Part shown: positions 1 through 10,330 of the stretch, piece after piece
Layout: each line of letters opens with the position of its first letter
How positions within the stretch are numbered: position 1 is the first letter of the stretch
NCBI GenBank assembly: GCA_025464695.1
Contig: JAODNQ010000228.1
Span: forward strand, 1 to 17,534
Origin: Frankiales bacterium
Lineage (GTDB): Bacteria > Actinomycetota > Actinomycetes > Mycobacteriales > SCTD01
DNA length: 17,534 bases
Direction of reading: 5' to 3'
Made by a program: the position numbers and the translations under genes
Notes under the pieces: model-generated
The model's input: only the letters and a program-made list of their open reading frames with translations
Databases searched by the model: none
Told to the model about the DNA's origin: nothing

Positions 1-971
1 CGCGCGCGGACGTCGTCGGGAGCGGCGCTGGCGGTCACCGAGCAGCGGGCGAGGTCGGCCAGCTCGGCGTCGGACAGCCCTTGCCGTGCCCGCAGCGCCT
101 CGTACTGCGCGACCAGTCCGCTGCGGAACAGCAGCGGGTCGTCGGCCCCGAGCGCCACCCGCACCCCGGCGGCCCGCAGCTGCCGCACCGGCGCCCGGTC
201 GAGGTCGCGCACGCCGAGCGCGGCGTTCGACGCCGGGCACACCTCGCACGTCACCCCCCGCTCGGCCAGCTCCTCCAGCAGGGCCGGGTCCTCGACGGCG
301 CGGACGCCGTGTCCCAGCCGGCAGGCTCCCAGCTCCTCGACGGCGGCCCGGACGCTGCGCGGCCCCCGGAGCTCGCCGGCGTGAGGGACGGCCAGCAGTC
401 CGGCCCCGCGGGCGATGCGGAAGGCCTTGCCGAACGACGCCGTGTCGCCCCGGGTCTCGTCGTTGGACAGCCCGAACCCGACGACGCCCCGCCCCGCGTA
501 CCGGCGGGCCAGCCGGGCCAGCGTCTCGGCGTCGGCGGGGTGCCGGGTGCGGTTGGCCGCCACGACCACGCCCATCCCGGTGCCGGTCGCCGCGGAGGCC
601 GCCTGCGCGGCGTCGAGCACCAGCTCGACGGTGGCGACCAGGCCGCCGCAGCGGGCGGCGTAGGAGCTCGGGTCGACCTGCAGCTCGCACCAGCCTGACC
701 CGGCGGCCCGCTCGTCCTCGGCGATCTCCCGCACCAGCCGCCGCACCTCGTCGGGGCCCTGGACCAGCTCGCGGGCGGCGTCGTACAGGCGCTGGAAGCG
801 CGGCCAGCCGCGGCGGACGGTGACGTCGACCCGGGCGCCGAACGGGTCGAGCAGCTCGGGCGGCAGGTGCCGGCCCTGCTCGGCCGCGAGCTCGAGCAGG
901 GTGGCGGGGCGCATCCCGCCGGTCAGGTGCAGGTGCAGGTGCGCCTTCGGGAGGGTGGACAGGTCGCGCAC
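1..971 (-). CDS. add: Adenosine deaminase (partial, 3' end beyond window)
   Basis: This is a metal-dependent purine nucleoside deaminase, expected to convert adenosine to inosine in the cytoplasm for purine salvage. The frame is open from a GTG at 971 to the window edge (323 codons), so the C-terminus is missing. Visible motifs are an N-terminal HLHLHLTGG (metal ligands H13 and H15), VPHAGE (H197 and catalytic E200), LGHG (H221), CPASNAALG, and GADDP (D277/D278), in the order of the adenosine/AMP deaminase family. The HLTG form of the first motif and the lead-in LPKAHLHLH resemble the actinobacterial adenosine deaminase branch. The GTG start is chosen because the protein then begins just before LPKAH, as in relatives; no strong Shine-Dalgarno is visible. 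The gene is divergent from parE. The main alternative is a related adenine or aminodeoxyfutalosine deaminase of the same superfamily. Confidence 0.88.
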   Translation of the reverse strand, partial: MRDLSTLPKAHLHLHLTGGMRPATLLELAAEQGRHLPPELLDPFGARVDVTVRRGWPRFQRLYDAARELVQGPDEVRRLVREIAEDERAAGSGWCELQVDPSSYAARCGGLVATVELVLDAAQAASAATGTGMGVVVAANRTRHPADAETLARLARRYAGRGVVGFGLSNDETRGDTASFGKAFRIARGAGLLAVPHAGELRGPRSVRAAVEELGACRLGHGVRAVEDPALLEELAERGVTCEVCPASNAALGVRDLDRAPVRQLRAAGVRVALGADDPLLFRSGLVAQYEALRARQGLSDAELADLARCSVTASAAPDDVRA

Positions 972-1106
972 CGCACCAGTCTGCGGGCAGGCCCGGGCCG
1001 GGACCCGGCAGGAGTGTCGGACCCGGGTGCCACGCTCAGCGGGTGGGAGAATGGGGGTCGCCCCACCTGCCTGACCGCCTGTAGACCCTGACGTGATCGG
1101 AGCTCC
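972..1106. promoter_or_regulatory. Divergent intergenic region, adenosine deaminase / parE
   Basis: This 135-base gap separates two divergent genes and should contain promoters for both strands. I see no convincing -35/-10 pair on either strand. The only clear translation signal is GGAG at 1099-1102, four bases before the parE GTG. Several short GC-rich inverted repeats are present, for example GGTGGG and CCCACC around 1041-1070, but such repeats arise easily at this base composition. Confidence 0.35.
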
Positions 1107-3181
1107 GTGACCCGCCCGGCCAGCACCGACGTGCCCGTGCAGCCCCCCGCGTACGACGGCGACAGCCTGTCGGTGCTCGAGGGGCTCGAGGCGGTCCGCA
1201 AGCGCCCCGGCATGTACATCGGCTCGACCGACAGCAAGGGCCTCACGCACCTGGTCTACGAGGTCGTCGACAACTCCGTCGACGAGGCCCTGGCCGGCCA
1301 CTGCGAGCGGATCGAGCTGACCCTGCACGCCGACGGCTCGGTCGAGGTCGCCGACGACGGCCGCGGCATCCCGGTCGACGTCCACAGCCGCACCGGCCTG
1401 ACCGGCGTCGAGCTGGTGCTGACCAAGCTCCACGCCGGCGGCAAGTTCGGCGGCGCCGGCTACAAGACCTCGGGCGGCCTGCACGGCGTCGGGGCCTCCG
1501 TCGTCAACGCGCTGTCGGCCCGGCTCGACGTCGTCGTCCGCCGGGGCGGCCGCGTGCACACCATGTCGTTCCAGCGCGGCGTCCCCGGGGTGTTCGAGGG
1601 GGACGGGCCGCGGGCGCCGTTCACCCCCCGGCCGGGCCTGTCGGTGGCGGGCAAGGCCGCCAAGGGCCAGACCGGCACCACCATCCGCTGGTGGCCTGAC
1701 CTGCCGCTGTTCAGCGCCGGGAGCGCCGTCGACGTCGGGCAGGTCGTGGCGCGGCTGCGGCAGACGGCGTTCCTCGTGCCGGGCCTGACGCTCGCCATGC
1801 TCGACCGCCGGTCCGGGGAGCTGGTCGAGGAGAGCTTCCGGTTCGACGGCGGCACGACCGACTTCGTCGAGCACCTGTCCCCCGACCGCGGCGTCTGCGA
1901 CCCCGTCCACCTGGTCGGCGAGGGCACCTACAAGGAGACCGTCCCGGTCCTCGACGACGCCGGGCACATGGTGACCACCGTCGTGGAGCGCACCTGCGAG
2001 GTCGACGTCGCCCTCCGGTGGGGCACCGGCTACGACACCGTCGTCCAGAGCTTCTGCAACGTCGTCGCCACCGGCCACGGCGGCAGCCACCAGAACGGTT
2101 TCGAGGCCGCCGTCCTCAAGACCGTCAACGCCGCGATGCGCGAGAAGCGCGTGCTGAAGGTCAAGGACGACGATGTCGTGAAGGACGACGTCCTCGAGGG
2201 CCTCACCGCGGTCATCACGGTCAAGGTGCCGGAACCGCAGTACCTCGGGCAGACGAAGGACGAGCTCGGCACGCCCGGCGTCCGCAAGATCGTCAACGAC
2301 GTCGTCGCCAAGGGGCTGCGGACGGCCTTCCTCGACGACAAGAAGCGCAAGGCCCAGGTCGCGACCGTCCTCGACAAGGTGGCCGCCGCCGCGCAGACCC
2401 GGCAGGCCGCCAAGGCGAGCAAGGACGCCGCCCGCCGCAAGACGGCGCTGGAGACCTCGACCCTGCCCGCGAAGCTCGCCGACTGCCGCAGCACCGACGT
2501 CGACCGCACCGAGCTGTGGCTGGTCGAGGGCGACTCCGCGCTCGGCACCGGCAAGCTGGCCCGCAACAGCGAGTACCAGGCGCTGCTGCCCCTGCGCGGG
2601 AAGATCCTCAACGTCCAGAAGGCCGGCGTCTCGGAGATGCTGGCCAACGCCGAGTGCGCCGCGATCATCCAGGTGGTCGGCGCCGGGACCGGTCGCACGT
2701 TCGACCTCGAGCAGATGCGCTACGGGAAGATCGTCCTCATGACCGACGCCGACGTCGACGGCGCGCACATCCGCTGCCTGCTCATCACGCTGTTCGCGCG
2801 GTACATGCGGCCGGTGATCGACGCCGGGCGGCTGTTCGCCGCGGTGCCCCCGCTGCACCGCGTGGAGGTCGCGAACCAGAAGGAGCCGATCTACACGTAC
2901 TCCGACAAGCAGCTGGCGCAGACGCTGCGACGGCTCGAGCAGTCGGGCAGGAAGGTCAAGGGTCAGATCCAGCGCTACAAGGGGCTCGGCGAGATGGACC
3001 CCGACCAGCTGGCCGACACCACCATGCACCCCGCGACGCGGACGCTGCGCCGCATCCAGCCGGGCGACGCCGACGGCGCCGAGCGCGCCCTCGAGCTGCT
3101 CATGGGCAACGACGTGCCGCCGCGCCGCGACTTCATCGTGAGCAGCGCCAGCCGCGTCGACCGGGAAGCGCTGGACGTCTG

Positions 3182-3182
<1 letters not shown>
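1107..3182 (+). CDS. parE: DNA topoisomerase IV (type IIA) subunit B, ParE-like
   Basis: This is the ATPase and Toprim subunit of a type IIA topoisomerase, forming the enzyme with the adjacent ParC to decatenate or relax DNA. At 691 residues it is full length. The GHKL ATPase part shows [22 protein letters not shown] (catalytic E52), GRGIP and [15 protein letters not shown]. The Toprim part shows VEGDSALG (E474), [14 protein letters not shown] and [10 protein letters not shown] (D547, D549, D551, metal-binding), then the C-terminal [11 protein letters not shown]. The [13 protein letters not shown] form, rather than the EGDSAGGSAKQGR seen in gyrase GyrB, resembles the second GyrB-like paralogue of actinobacteria, usually annotated ParE. 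The start is GTG with GGAG four bases upstream. The stop TGA shares one base with the parC ATG, so the two are probably translationally coupled. Whether it acts as gyrase or topoisomerase IV cannot be settled from sequence alone. Confidence 0.95.
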
Positions 3183-5707
<2,525 letters not shown>

Positions 5708-5722
<15 letters not shown>

Positions 5723-5813
5723 CCCGGCCGACGGAGCACGCCGGGCTGACGCGCCCGTCGGAGCACGCCGGGCTGACCCGCCCGACGGAGCACGCCAGGC
5801 TGACCCGCCCGGG
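5708..5813. repeat. 27-bp tandem repeat, about 3.9 copies, spanning the parC stop
   Basis: Units start at 5708, 5735, 5762 and 5789, each opening with AGCACGCCGGGCTGA (one G-to-A change in the fourth) followed by a diverged 12-base tail. A degenerate piece may extend upstream around 5689-5700. Because 27 is a multiple of three, each unit repeats the last parC codons and a TGA in the parC frame (stops at 5720, 5747, 5774 and 5801). The first unit contains a perfect GCCGGG-CTGA-CCCGGC stem-loop, weaker in later copies. The repeat seems to be a local amplification of the parC 3' end. Copies differ from one another, so it is not very recent. Confidence 0.9.
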
Positions 5814-5826
5814 CTGATCCGGGCGG
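5805..5826 (+). terminator. Probable terminator hairpin after parE-parC
   Basis: CCGCCCGG at 5805-5812 pairs perfectly with CCGGGCGG at 5819-5826 around a six-base loop, and a G-T wobble can shrink the loop to CTGA. It lies 83 bases after the parC stop, at the end of the tandem repeat. There is no T tract, as is usual for actinobacterial terminators, so the function is inferred from position and stem strength. Confidence 0.55.
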
Positions 5827-5881
5827 CGGCGACGCGGCGGGCGCGGAGGCGGCTCCGCGCGCCCCGTGGCAGGGTCGGAGC

Positions 5882-6634
5882 ATGACGTCGACCGCACCGC
5901 TGCAGGACCGGGTCGCCCTCGTGACGGGGGCGTCGTCCGGGATCGGGGAGGCGACCGCCGTCGCCCTGGCGCGGGCGGGAGCGGCCGTCGCCGTCGGCGC
6001 CCGCCGGGCCGACCGGCTCGCCGACCTCGTGCAGCGCATCGAGGCCGACGGCGGCCGCGCGCTCGCCCTCGACCTCGACGTCACCGACGAGGCGCAGTGC
6101 CGGGCGGCGGTGGAGCGCACGACGACCGAGCTGGGCGGGCTCGACGTCCTGGTCAACAACGCCGGTGTGATGCTGCTCGGCCCGATCGAGGACGCCGACA
6201 CCGAGGACTGGCGCCGCATGATCGGCACCAACGTCCTCGGCCTCATGTACATGACGCACGCCGCGCTCCCCCACCTGCTCGCGCGCAAGGGCGACGTCGT
6301 CAACGTGTCGAGCGTCGCGGGTCGCACCGCCCGGTCGGGCGCCGGCGTCTACAACGCCAGCAAGTGGGGCGTCGGCGCGTTCTCGGAGTCCCTGCGCCAG
6401 GAGGTCACGGCCCGCGGAGTGCGGGTGGTCCTGGTCGAGCCGGGCGCGGTCGCCACCGAGCTGACCGACCACATCACGCACGCGGGCTCGAAGGAGCAGA
6501 TCGAGGGCTTCGTGAAGGCGATGCGGCCGCTGCAGGCCGAGGACATCGCCGGCGCGGTGCTGTACGCGGTGACGCAGCCGGCGCACGTGTCGGTCAACGA
6601 GGTCCTGGTCCGGCCCACCGACCAGGAGCGATGA
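5882..6634 (+). CDS. Short-chain dehydrogenase/reductase (SDR), classical type
   Basis: This is a 250-residue NAD(P)-dependent oxidoreductase of the classical SDR family, probably cytoplasmic. The Rossmann cofactor motif TGASSGIG spans residues 15-22. NNAG is at 92-95, the structural/catalytic Asn is N117, and the catalytic Ser-Tyr-Lys are S144, Y157 and K161 (YNASK). Basic residues after the second strand (GARRADRL) suggest a preference for NADP(H). The length and the ending VNEVLVRPTDQ resemble the YdfG/clavaldehyde-dehydrogenase-like SDR group, but the substrate is unknown. The ATG has AGGG seven bases upstream. The stop overlaps the next gene's ATG (ATGA), suggesting a two-gene operon. 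Confidence 0.93.
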   Translation: MTSTAPLQDRVALVTGASSGIGEATAVALARAGAAVAVGARRADRLADLVQRIEADGGRALALDLDVTDEAQCRAAVERTTTELGGLDVLVNNAGVMLLGPIEDADTEDWRRMIGTNVLGLMYMTHAALPHLLARKGDVVNVSSVAGRTARSGAGVYNASKWGVGAFSESLRQEVTARGVRVVLVEPGAVATELTDHITHAGSKEQIEGFVKAMRPLQAEDIAGAVLYAVTQPAHVSVNEVLVRPTDQER

Positions 6635-7131
6635 GCCCCCGCAGCAGCGACCGCCCCGCTGCCCGGGCCGCCGTCCTGGCCGCCGGCGCGGTGCTCGTGT
6701 ACCTGCTGCTCGACCGCGGAACAGCGCCGTTCGGCGACACGCCCCTGCTCGTCGGGCTGGTCTACCTGGCGGCTGCCGTCGCGGGCGGTCGCGGCGGGGC
6801 GCTGTGGGCGCCCGGCTGCGTGGTCGCGGGCTGGGGACTCGCCAACGTCGCGCTCGCCGAGCCGGCGTTCGCGGACCTGCGGGTGCCGGAGTCGGCGGCG
6901 CACATGGTCGGCATCGGGATCGGCGTGGTGGCCCTCGCGGGGCTGGAGCGGGCAGGCGTCCGCTCGTCGACGACGAGCGTCGGGCTGTCGGTCCTGCTGT
7001 CCGGCGTGATCTTCGCGATGCAGCGGGGCCAGGGGTACGTCCTGCTCAACGACGGCCGCGGGTACGCCCTGCTGCTCCTGGCCTACGCCGCGGCCGAGCT
7101 CGTTGTCGTGACGATCGCCCGCAAGCGCTAG
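6631..7131 (+). CDS. Small integral membrane protein, function unknown
   Basis: This 166-residue protein is mostly hydrophobic, with about five or six predicted membrane helices (roughly residues 12-27, 38-52, 57-74, 90-105, 116-129 and 143-161) and a basic C-terminal end (ARKR). I recognise no family motif. It starts with the ATG that overlaps the SDR stop by four bases, with AGGAG just upstream at 6624-6628, so translation is likely coupled to the SDR. Its TAG stop overlaps the stop of the convergent gene. It may be a membrane partner of the reductase, but that rests only on position. Confidence 0.75.
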   Translation: MSPRSSDRPAARAAVLAAGAVLVYLLLDRGTAPFGDTPLLVGLVYLAAAVAGGRGGALWAPGCVVAGWGLANVALAEPAFADLRVPESAAHMVGIGIGVVALAGLERAGVRSSTTSVGLSVLLSGVIFAMQRGQGYVLLNDGRGYALLLLAYAAAELVVVTIARKR

Positions 7132-7994
7132 CGGCGCAGCCGGTCCGGGCGGTCGGCCCCGGCCCGCACCAGCAGGGCTGCGACCGGCGCCGGCGTGCCC
7201 TTCTGCAGCCACGGCTCCAGCGCTGCGAGGTCCACGCCGGTGTCGAGCACGGCCGCCGCCTGCCCCGGGTCGCAGCCGAGGTCGATCCAGCGCTCGACCT
7301 CCCACGCCTCCTGCACGCCGTGCCAGCGCCAGACAGCGGCCTCGACCACCGAGAGCCCGGCGGCCGCCCACTCCGCGGCGTCGCGCGGCGTCAGCCAGCA
7401 CGACAGCGCGACGTCGGTCTCTGCCGCGGTCGCGCCCTCCCAGGCCGCCATCCGGTGCAGCGTGCGGGCGGCCTCCAGCGGCTCGGCGAGGTGCACCGCC
7501 CGGCGCGGCCAGTCGAGCAGCAGCTGCACGCACGGCGGCGCGGGCATGCCGAGGGCCACGGCAACCGCCTCGGACTCCAGGTCGAGCTCAGGGTGCGACA
7601 GCGCCACGGGTCCGTCGGTGTCGACCCGCACCGTGTGCTTCTCGCCCGAGCACAGCAGCTTGTGGGTCGTCCGGCTGCGCCGGGTCTGCTCCCGCCGGCC
7701 CTCCGACGACTCCCCGACGTCGACCAGCGACACCCGTCGGCGGGCGGTCGACCGCAGGACGGCCAGGGCCGCCAGCTCGTGCAGGGGGACGCCGTCGTAG
7801 GGGCTGCGGGCGAGCGTTACCCGCTTGCCGGCACCGGCGTCGAGCACCGTGCGGTCCTCCCCCGGCAGGTCGCGCAGCGGTCCGACCGGCCGGACGCCGT
7901 CGCCGGTGATCGGCACCCACCCGTGCTCCGTGGCCTCGCGCAGCAGCCCGGCGAAGCGGGACCGCCCCGGAGCACCCCGCGGCCGGGCGGTCAC
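7128..7994 (-). CDS. Hypothetical protein with C-terminal short helical repeats
   Basis: This 288-residue protein has no signal peptide or membrane segment. The N-terminal two thirds show no motif I recognise; one stretch at residues 81-120 is rich in Arg, Ser and Glu. Residues 201-279 break into six modules of about 13 residues following x5-A-x2-W-x3-G, for example LTPRDAAEWAAAG, LSVVEAAVWRWHG, CDPGQAAAVLDTG and VDLAALEPWLQKG. This implies a stack of short helices, possibly a protein-binding surface. The start is taken as the GTG at 7994, overlapping the upstream gene's stop by four bases (GTGA). The frame stays open to 8087, but that extension lies inside the upstream gene. The gene is last in the minus-strand operon, and its stop overlaps that of the convergent membrane-protein gene. 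Confidence 0.75.
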   Translation of the reverse strand: MTARPRGAPGRSRFAGLLREATEHGWVPITGDGVRPVGPLRDLPGEDRTVLDAGAGKRVTLARSPYDGVPLHELAALAVLRSTARRRVSLVDVGESSEGRREQTRRSRTTHKLLCSGEKHTVRVDTDGPVALSHPELDLESEAVAVALGMPAPPCVQLLLDWPRRAVHLAEPLEAARTLHRMAAWEGATAAETDVALSCWLTPRDAAEWAAAGLSVVEAAVWRWHGVQEAWEVERWIDLGCDPGQAAAVLDTGVDLAALEPWLQKGTPAPVAALLVRAGADRPDRLRR

Positions 7995-8812
7995 GCGGAC
8001 CCCCGCAGCACGTCGACGTGCACGTGGTCGAGGTGGAGCAGCACCGGGTTCGTGGTCGGGCCCGCCGGGTGCACGTAGGTGCGCCACCCGTCACCGGACC
8101 GGGACGACGACCAGATCCGCCGGTCGAAGATGACGACGTCGACGTCGAGCCGCTCGGCGTGCGCCACGAGGTACTGGGCCAGCGTCCAGCCCTCCTGCGT
8201 GTGGCGGGGGCTGAGCGGCCGGAAGAAGGTGTCGACCGCGCGGCCCTCGTAGTGCGCCGACCCCGGCACGTGCCCGCTGGACACCCCGCCCGGCTCGAAG
8301 CCGCCCTGGGGCAGCGTCCCGAACACCTGGCGGACCGCCTCGCGGACCCGGGCGGCCCGCGGCGTCAGGCCGGCAGACCCCTCCTGCTGCGGGGAGAGGC
8401 CGCCGCGGGGGTCGTCGTCGCAAACGAGCCGCCCGGTGCCGTACCCGAGCAGCGCCCGGGCCAGCGGGAGGCGGTCGGTGCCGCCCGGCTGGTCGAGCAG
8501 GCGAGCGGCGCGCCCTGGCGTGAGCGCCCCGTCGGCGTCGTCGAGCCGGGCGTCGAGGGCCCGGGCGAGGTCGGCCTGGGTCCGCCCGTCACGCCGGGTG
8601 ACCCCCGCCAGGGTGGTGGCGTCGCGCGCCTGCGCCCGGCTGAGCCCGACGTCGTCGCCGCCCACGGCCACCGTGCAGTCCGGGCCGCTGCCCGGGCCGA
8701 AGCGCAGGACGGCGCCCAGGAGCACCGCCGCGGCCAGGACGGGCAGGACCCGCCCGCGCAGGCGGGACCTCAGCCGCGCCGCGGGGCCGCGCCGGTCTCC
8801 TGCGGCCGTCAG
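7991..8812 (-). CDS. Membrane-anchored M15-like (ARB-07466-like) peptidase-fold protein
   Basis: The C-terminal half shows SAHYEGRAVD (H187, D194) and HLDHVHVDV (H263, H265), the metal-site arrangement of M15-type D-Ala-D-Ala carboxypeptidase-like domains. The ...VVIFDRRIW... stretch before the final histidines resembles the actinobacterial ARB-07466-like C-terminal domain. The likely role is binding or cleaving peptidoglycan stem peptides outside the membrane. Residues 21-38 form a single hydrophobic helix after an Arg-rich start, so it is probably a signal anchor. The start is uncertain. A CTG at 8812 overlaps the upstream stop by four bases (CTGA) and keeps the anchor; numbering uses it (273 residues). 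The next GTG, at 8725, would remove most of the helix, while the ATG at 8992 would lie 180 bases inside the upstream gene. Catalytic activity is inferred. Confidence 0.78.
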   Translation of the reverse strand: MTAAGDRRGPAARLRSRLRGRVLPVLAAAVLLGAVLRFGPGSGPDCTVAVGGDDVGLSRAQARDATTLAGVTRRDGRTQADLARALDARLDDADGALTPGRAARLLDQPGGTDRLPLARALLGYGTGRLVCDDDPRGGLSPQQEGSAGLTPRAARVREAVRQVFGTLPQGGFEPGGVSSGHVPGSAHYEGRAVDTFFRPLSPRHTQEGWTLAQYLVAHAERLDVDVVIFDRRIWSSSRSGDGWRTYVHPAGPTTNPVLLHLDHVHVDVLRGSA

Positions 8813-9804
8813 TGGACGAGCGTGCTCGACGACGTCGGCTCGCGGCGCGGCAGGGCCGCCACGCCGTCGACGACGTCCTGCCGGAACATCCGGTACCGGG
8901 TCGCGAAGCGCTCCACGACCTCGATGACGACGCGGTCGCCCTGGGCGATCTCGTCGAGCATCGGCTGCAGCGGGGCGCTGCTGTCGGTCCACACGAACAC
9001 GGTCTCCGCGGACAGCTGCGACAGCTGGTACATGGCCACGGCGGTGAAGCTGTCACCGACGAAGACGGTGCGGCCGGGCAGCACCCGTCCCGCCGACGTC
9101 GTCGGGGTGGCCACGAAGGACTTCACGGGCACGACCAGGCCGACCTTGCGCTCCGGGAGCTCCCGCACGGTGACGCCCGGGTTCACGTTGGTCCGCGCGC
9201 TGACCACCTCGCCCGCGGGAAGGCCGAGGACCGTCGCGAGGTCGCCGCGGACCGTGCCGGTCGTGGTCGTGGAGCCCTGCCCCAGGGCGAGCAGCGGGTC
9301 GAGCCGCTTGAGCAGCGCGCGGGCGTAGACGGTGTCGCCGCCGTGCGCGAAGTGGGTGTCCTTGCGGTAGTAGACCTGCGTGGTCCGGGCGGCCTGCTGC
9401 AGCGGCTTGCGGAGGTCGAGGAAGGACGGCGAGGACGTCGCCTTGCCCCAGAACGCGGTGTGCTGCGCGGCGTGGCACTCCTTGTCCGGCACGGTGGAGG
9501 GCACGTCGGCGGTCATGACGGTCGACTTGTCCGGGCCCAGCAGCAGCACCGGCTTGCGCCCGCCGGCCTGCAGAGCCCGGCCGAGGTCGACCAGCCGCTG
9601 CGCGGCCTCGCCGGAGGTGGCGGCGTCCTGGCACGGGACGGTCCAGTCCTGCGAGCTGAACAGGTAGCCGTCGGCACCGACGACGACGCGCTTGCGGGCT
9701 GCGGCCGACGGCGTGGCCGCCGAGGCGGCAGCACCGACGAGCACGGTGCCGAGGAGGGCGACCGCGACGGCCCTCCGGGTGCGAACGACCGCTGACCTGC
9801 GCAC
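8809..9804 (-). CDS. Exported AlgX/AlgJ-like SGNH-family protein
   Basis: This 331-residue protein has a signal peptide: a basic start (MRRSAVVRTRR), a hydrophobic core and a cleavage-like AASAATPSA region. The mature part resembles the acetyltransferase-like SGNH domain of AlgX/AlgJ. It has GADGYLFSSQDW near the N-terminus, LLGPDKSTV, YYRKDTHFAHGGDTVYA (D149 and H151, the DxH pair), and VGDSFT (candidate nucleophile S252). In alginate systems such proteins O-acetylate an extracellular polysaccharide. Here no MBOAT acyl donor protein is visible, so the substrate is unknown. The frame stays open upstream to 10260 only because of the frameshifted neighbouring gene. The GTG at 9804 is chosen for its clean GGGAG at six bases and because it places the signal peptide at the N-terminus. 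It is first in an overlapping three-gene operon. Confidence 0.85.
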   Translation of the reverse strand: MRRSAVVRTRRAVAVALLGTVLVGAAASAATPSAAARKRVVVGADGYLFSSQDWTVPCQDAATSGEAAQRLVDLGRALQAGGRKPVLLLGPDKSTVMTADVPSTVPDKECHAAQHTAFWGKATSSPSFLDLRKPLQQAARTTQVYYRKDTHFAHGGDTVYARALLKRLDPLLALGQGSTTTTGTVRGDLATVLGLPAGEVVSARTNVNPGVTVRELPERKVGLVVPVKSFVATPTTSAGRVLPGRTVFVGDSFTAVAMYQLSQLSAETVFVWTDSSAPLQPMLDEIAQGDRVVIEVVERFATRYRMFRQDVVDGVAALPRREPTSSSTLVH

Positions 9805-9810
9805 TGCGAA

Positions 9811-9815
9811 CTCCC
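9811..9815 (-). promoter_or_regulatory. Ribosome binding site deciding the AlgX-like start
   Basis: GGGAG on the minus strand lies six bases before the GTG at 9804-9802. It supports this internal start over the much longer open frame that runs back to 10260. Confidence 0.7.
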
Positions 9816-9906
9816 ACACGACGAGACGAGACGGACCACGGACGGACGCGCGGACACGGCACGGCGGCCCGCGCGCGTCCAGTGTGCCCCGCTCCGCCCG
9901 TCCTGT

Positions 9907-9932
9907 CCGGCCGACCCCTCGGTCCGGGCCGG
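9907..9932 (-). terminator. Hairpin terminator after the Tol-like gene
   Basis: CCGGCC+GACC at 9907-9916 pairs with GGTC+GGCCGG at 9921-9932 around the loop CCTC, with a two-base bulge at 9925-9926. On the minus strand it begins eight bases after the stop of the small gene at 9941, so it probably ends that transcript and separates it from the AlgX-like operon. No T tract follows. Confidence 0.6.
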
Positions 9933-9940
9933 CGGAGCCG

Positions 9941-10260
9941 TCACCCGGCGCCCGGCTGCTCCGGCAGGCCCGCCTCCCAGCGGGTCCGCCGCTCCTGCTC
10001 GGTCTGCTCCCACCACGGCGTCCCGCGCTCGCCCAGGGCGGTCTTGGCGCGCTGCACGCGGGACCGCGCCGCCGCCTCGGCCTCGGCGTCCTGCCCCGCA
10101 GGGCCGCGCCGACGGCCCGCCGGGCGCTCATCAGCTCCCGCCGCAGGACCCCGGCGACGTCCTCGGGCAGGGCCGGGTCGGTCGCGCGCCAGCGCCGCCC
10201 GTCGACGACGACGTAGCGGCCGTCCTCCGTGTGCTCCACCGGTCCCCGCTCGCGCGCCAC
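9941..10260 (-). pseudogene. Small Tol-like ("biopolymer transporter Tol") protein, frameshifted
   Basis: The two halves of a familiar small actinobacterial protein of about 105 residues lie in different frames. The first half, from the GTG at 10260, reads ...EDGRYVVVDGRRWRATDP... to ...ARRAVGAALRG. The second half, ending at 9941, reads QDAEAEAAARSRVQ, AKTALGERGTPWWEQ and so on. They join if one G is added to the four-G run at 10094-10097 (minus strand), giving ALRGQDAEAE. The family is commonly labelled Tol-like, but its function is not established. AGGA lies seven bases before the GTG at 10260; a second GTG at 10239 would also fit. The break is either a real mutation, which would make it a pseudogene, or a sequencing/assembly error in a homopolymer. 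The junction does not match a canonical -1 slippery heptamer. Without repair the first frame reads through into the AlgX-like gene. Confidence 0.82.
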
Positions 10261-10330
10261 GCCCGCGTCCTACCCGCCCTGCCTCGTCGGATCCGGGGAC
10301 GTGGGGGTGCGGGTGCGCGAGGATGCGCGC

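Noticed and set aside
2018..3181. Upstream extension of the parC frame
   Set aside because: It overlaps parE in another frame and is Arg-rich nonsense; the ATG at 3182 gives the normal ParC N-terminus.
10094..10097. Programmed -1 frameshift at the Tol-like gene
   Set aside because: The zero-frame codons at the junction are CGG GGC and do not form a canonical slippery heptamer; a missing base is simpler.
9805..10260. N-terminal extension of the AlgX-like protein
   Set aside because: The extension is the frameshifted Tol-like gene plus a gene-free gap; a signal peptide and ribosome binding site place the start at 9804.
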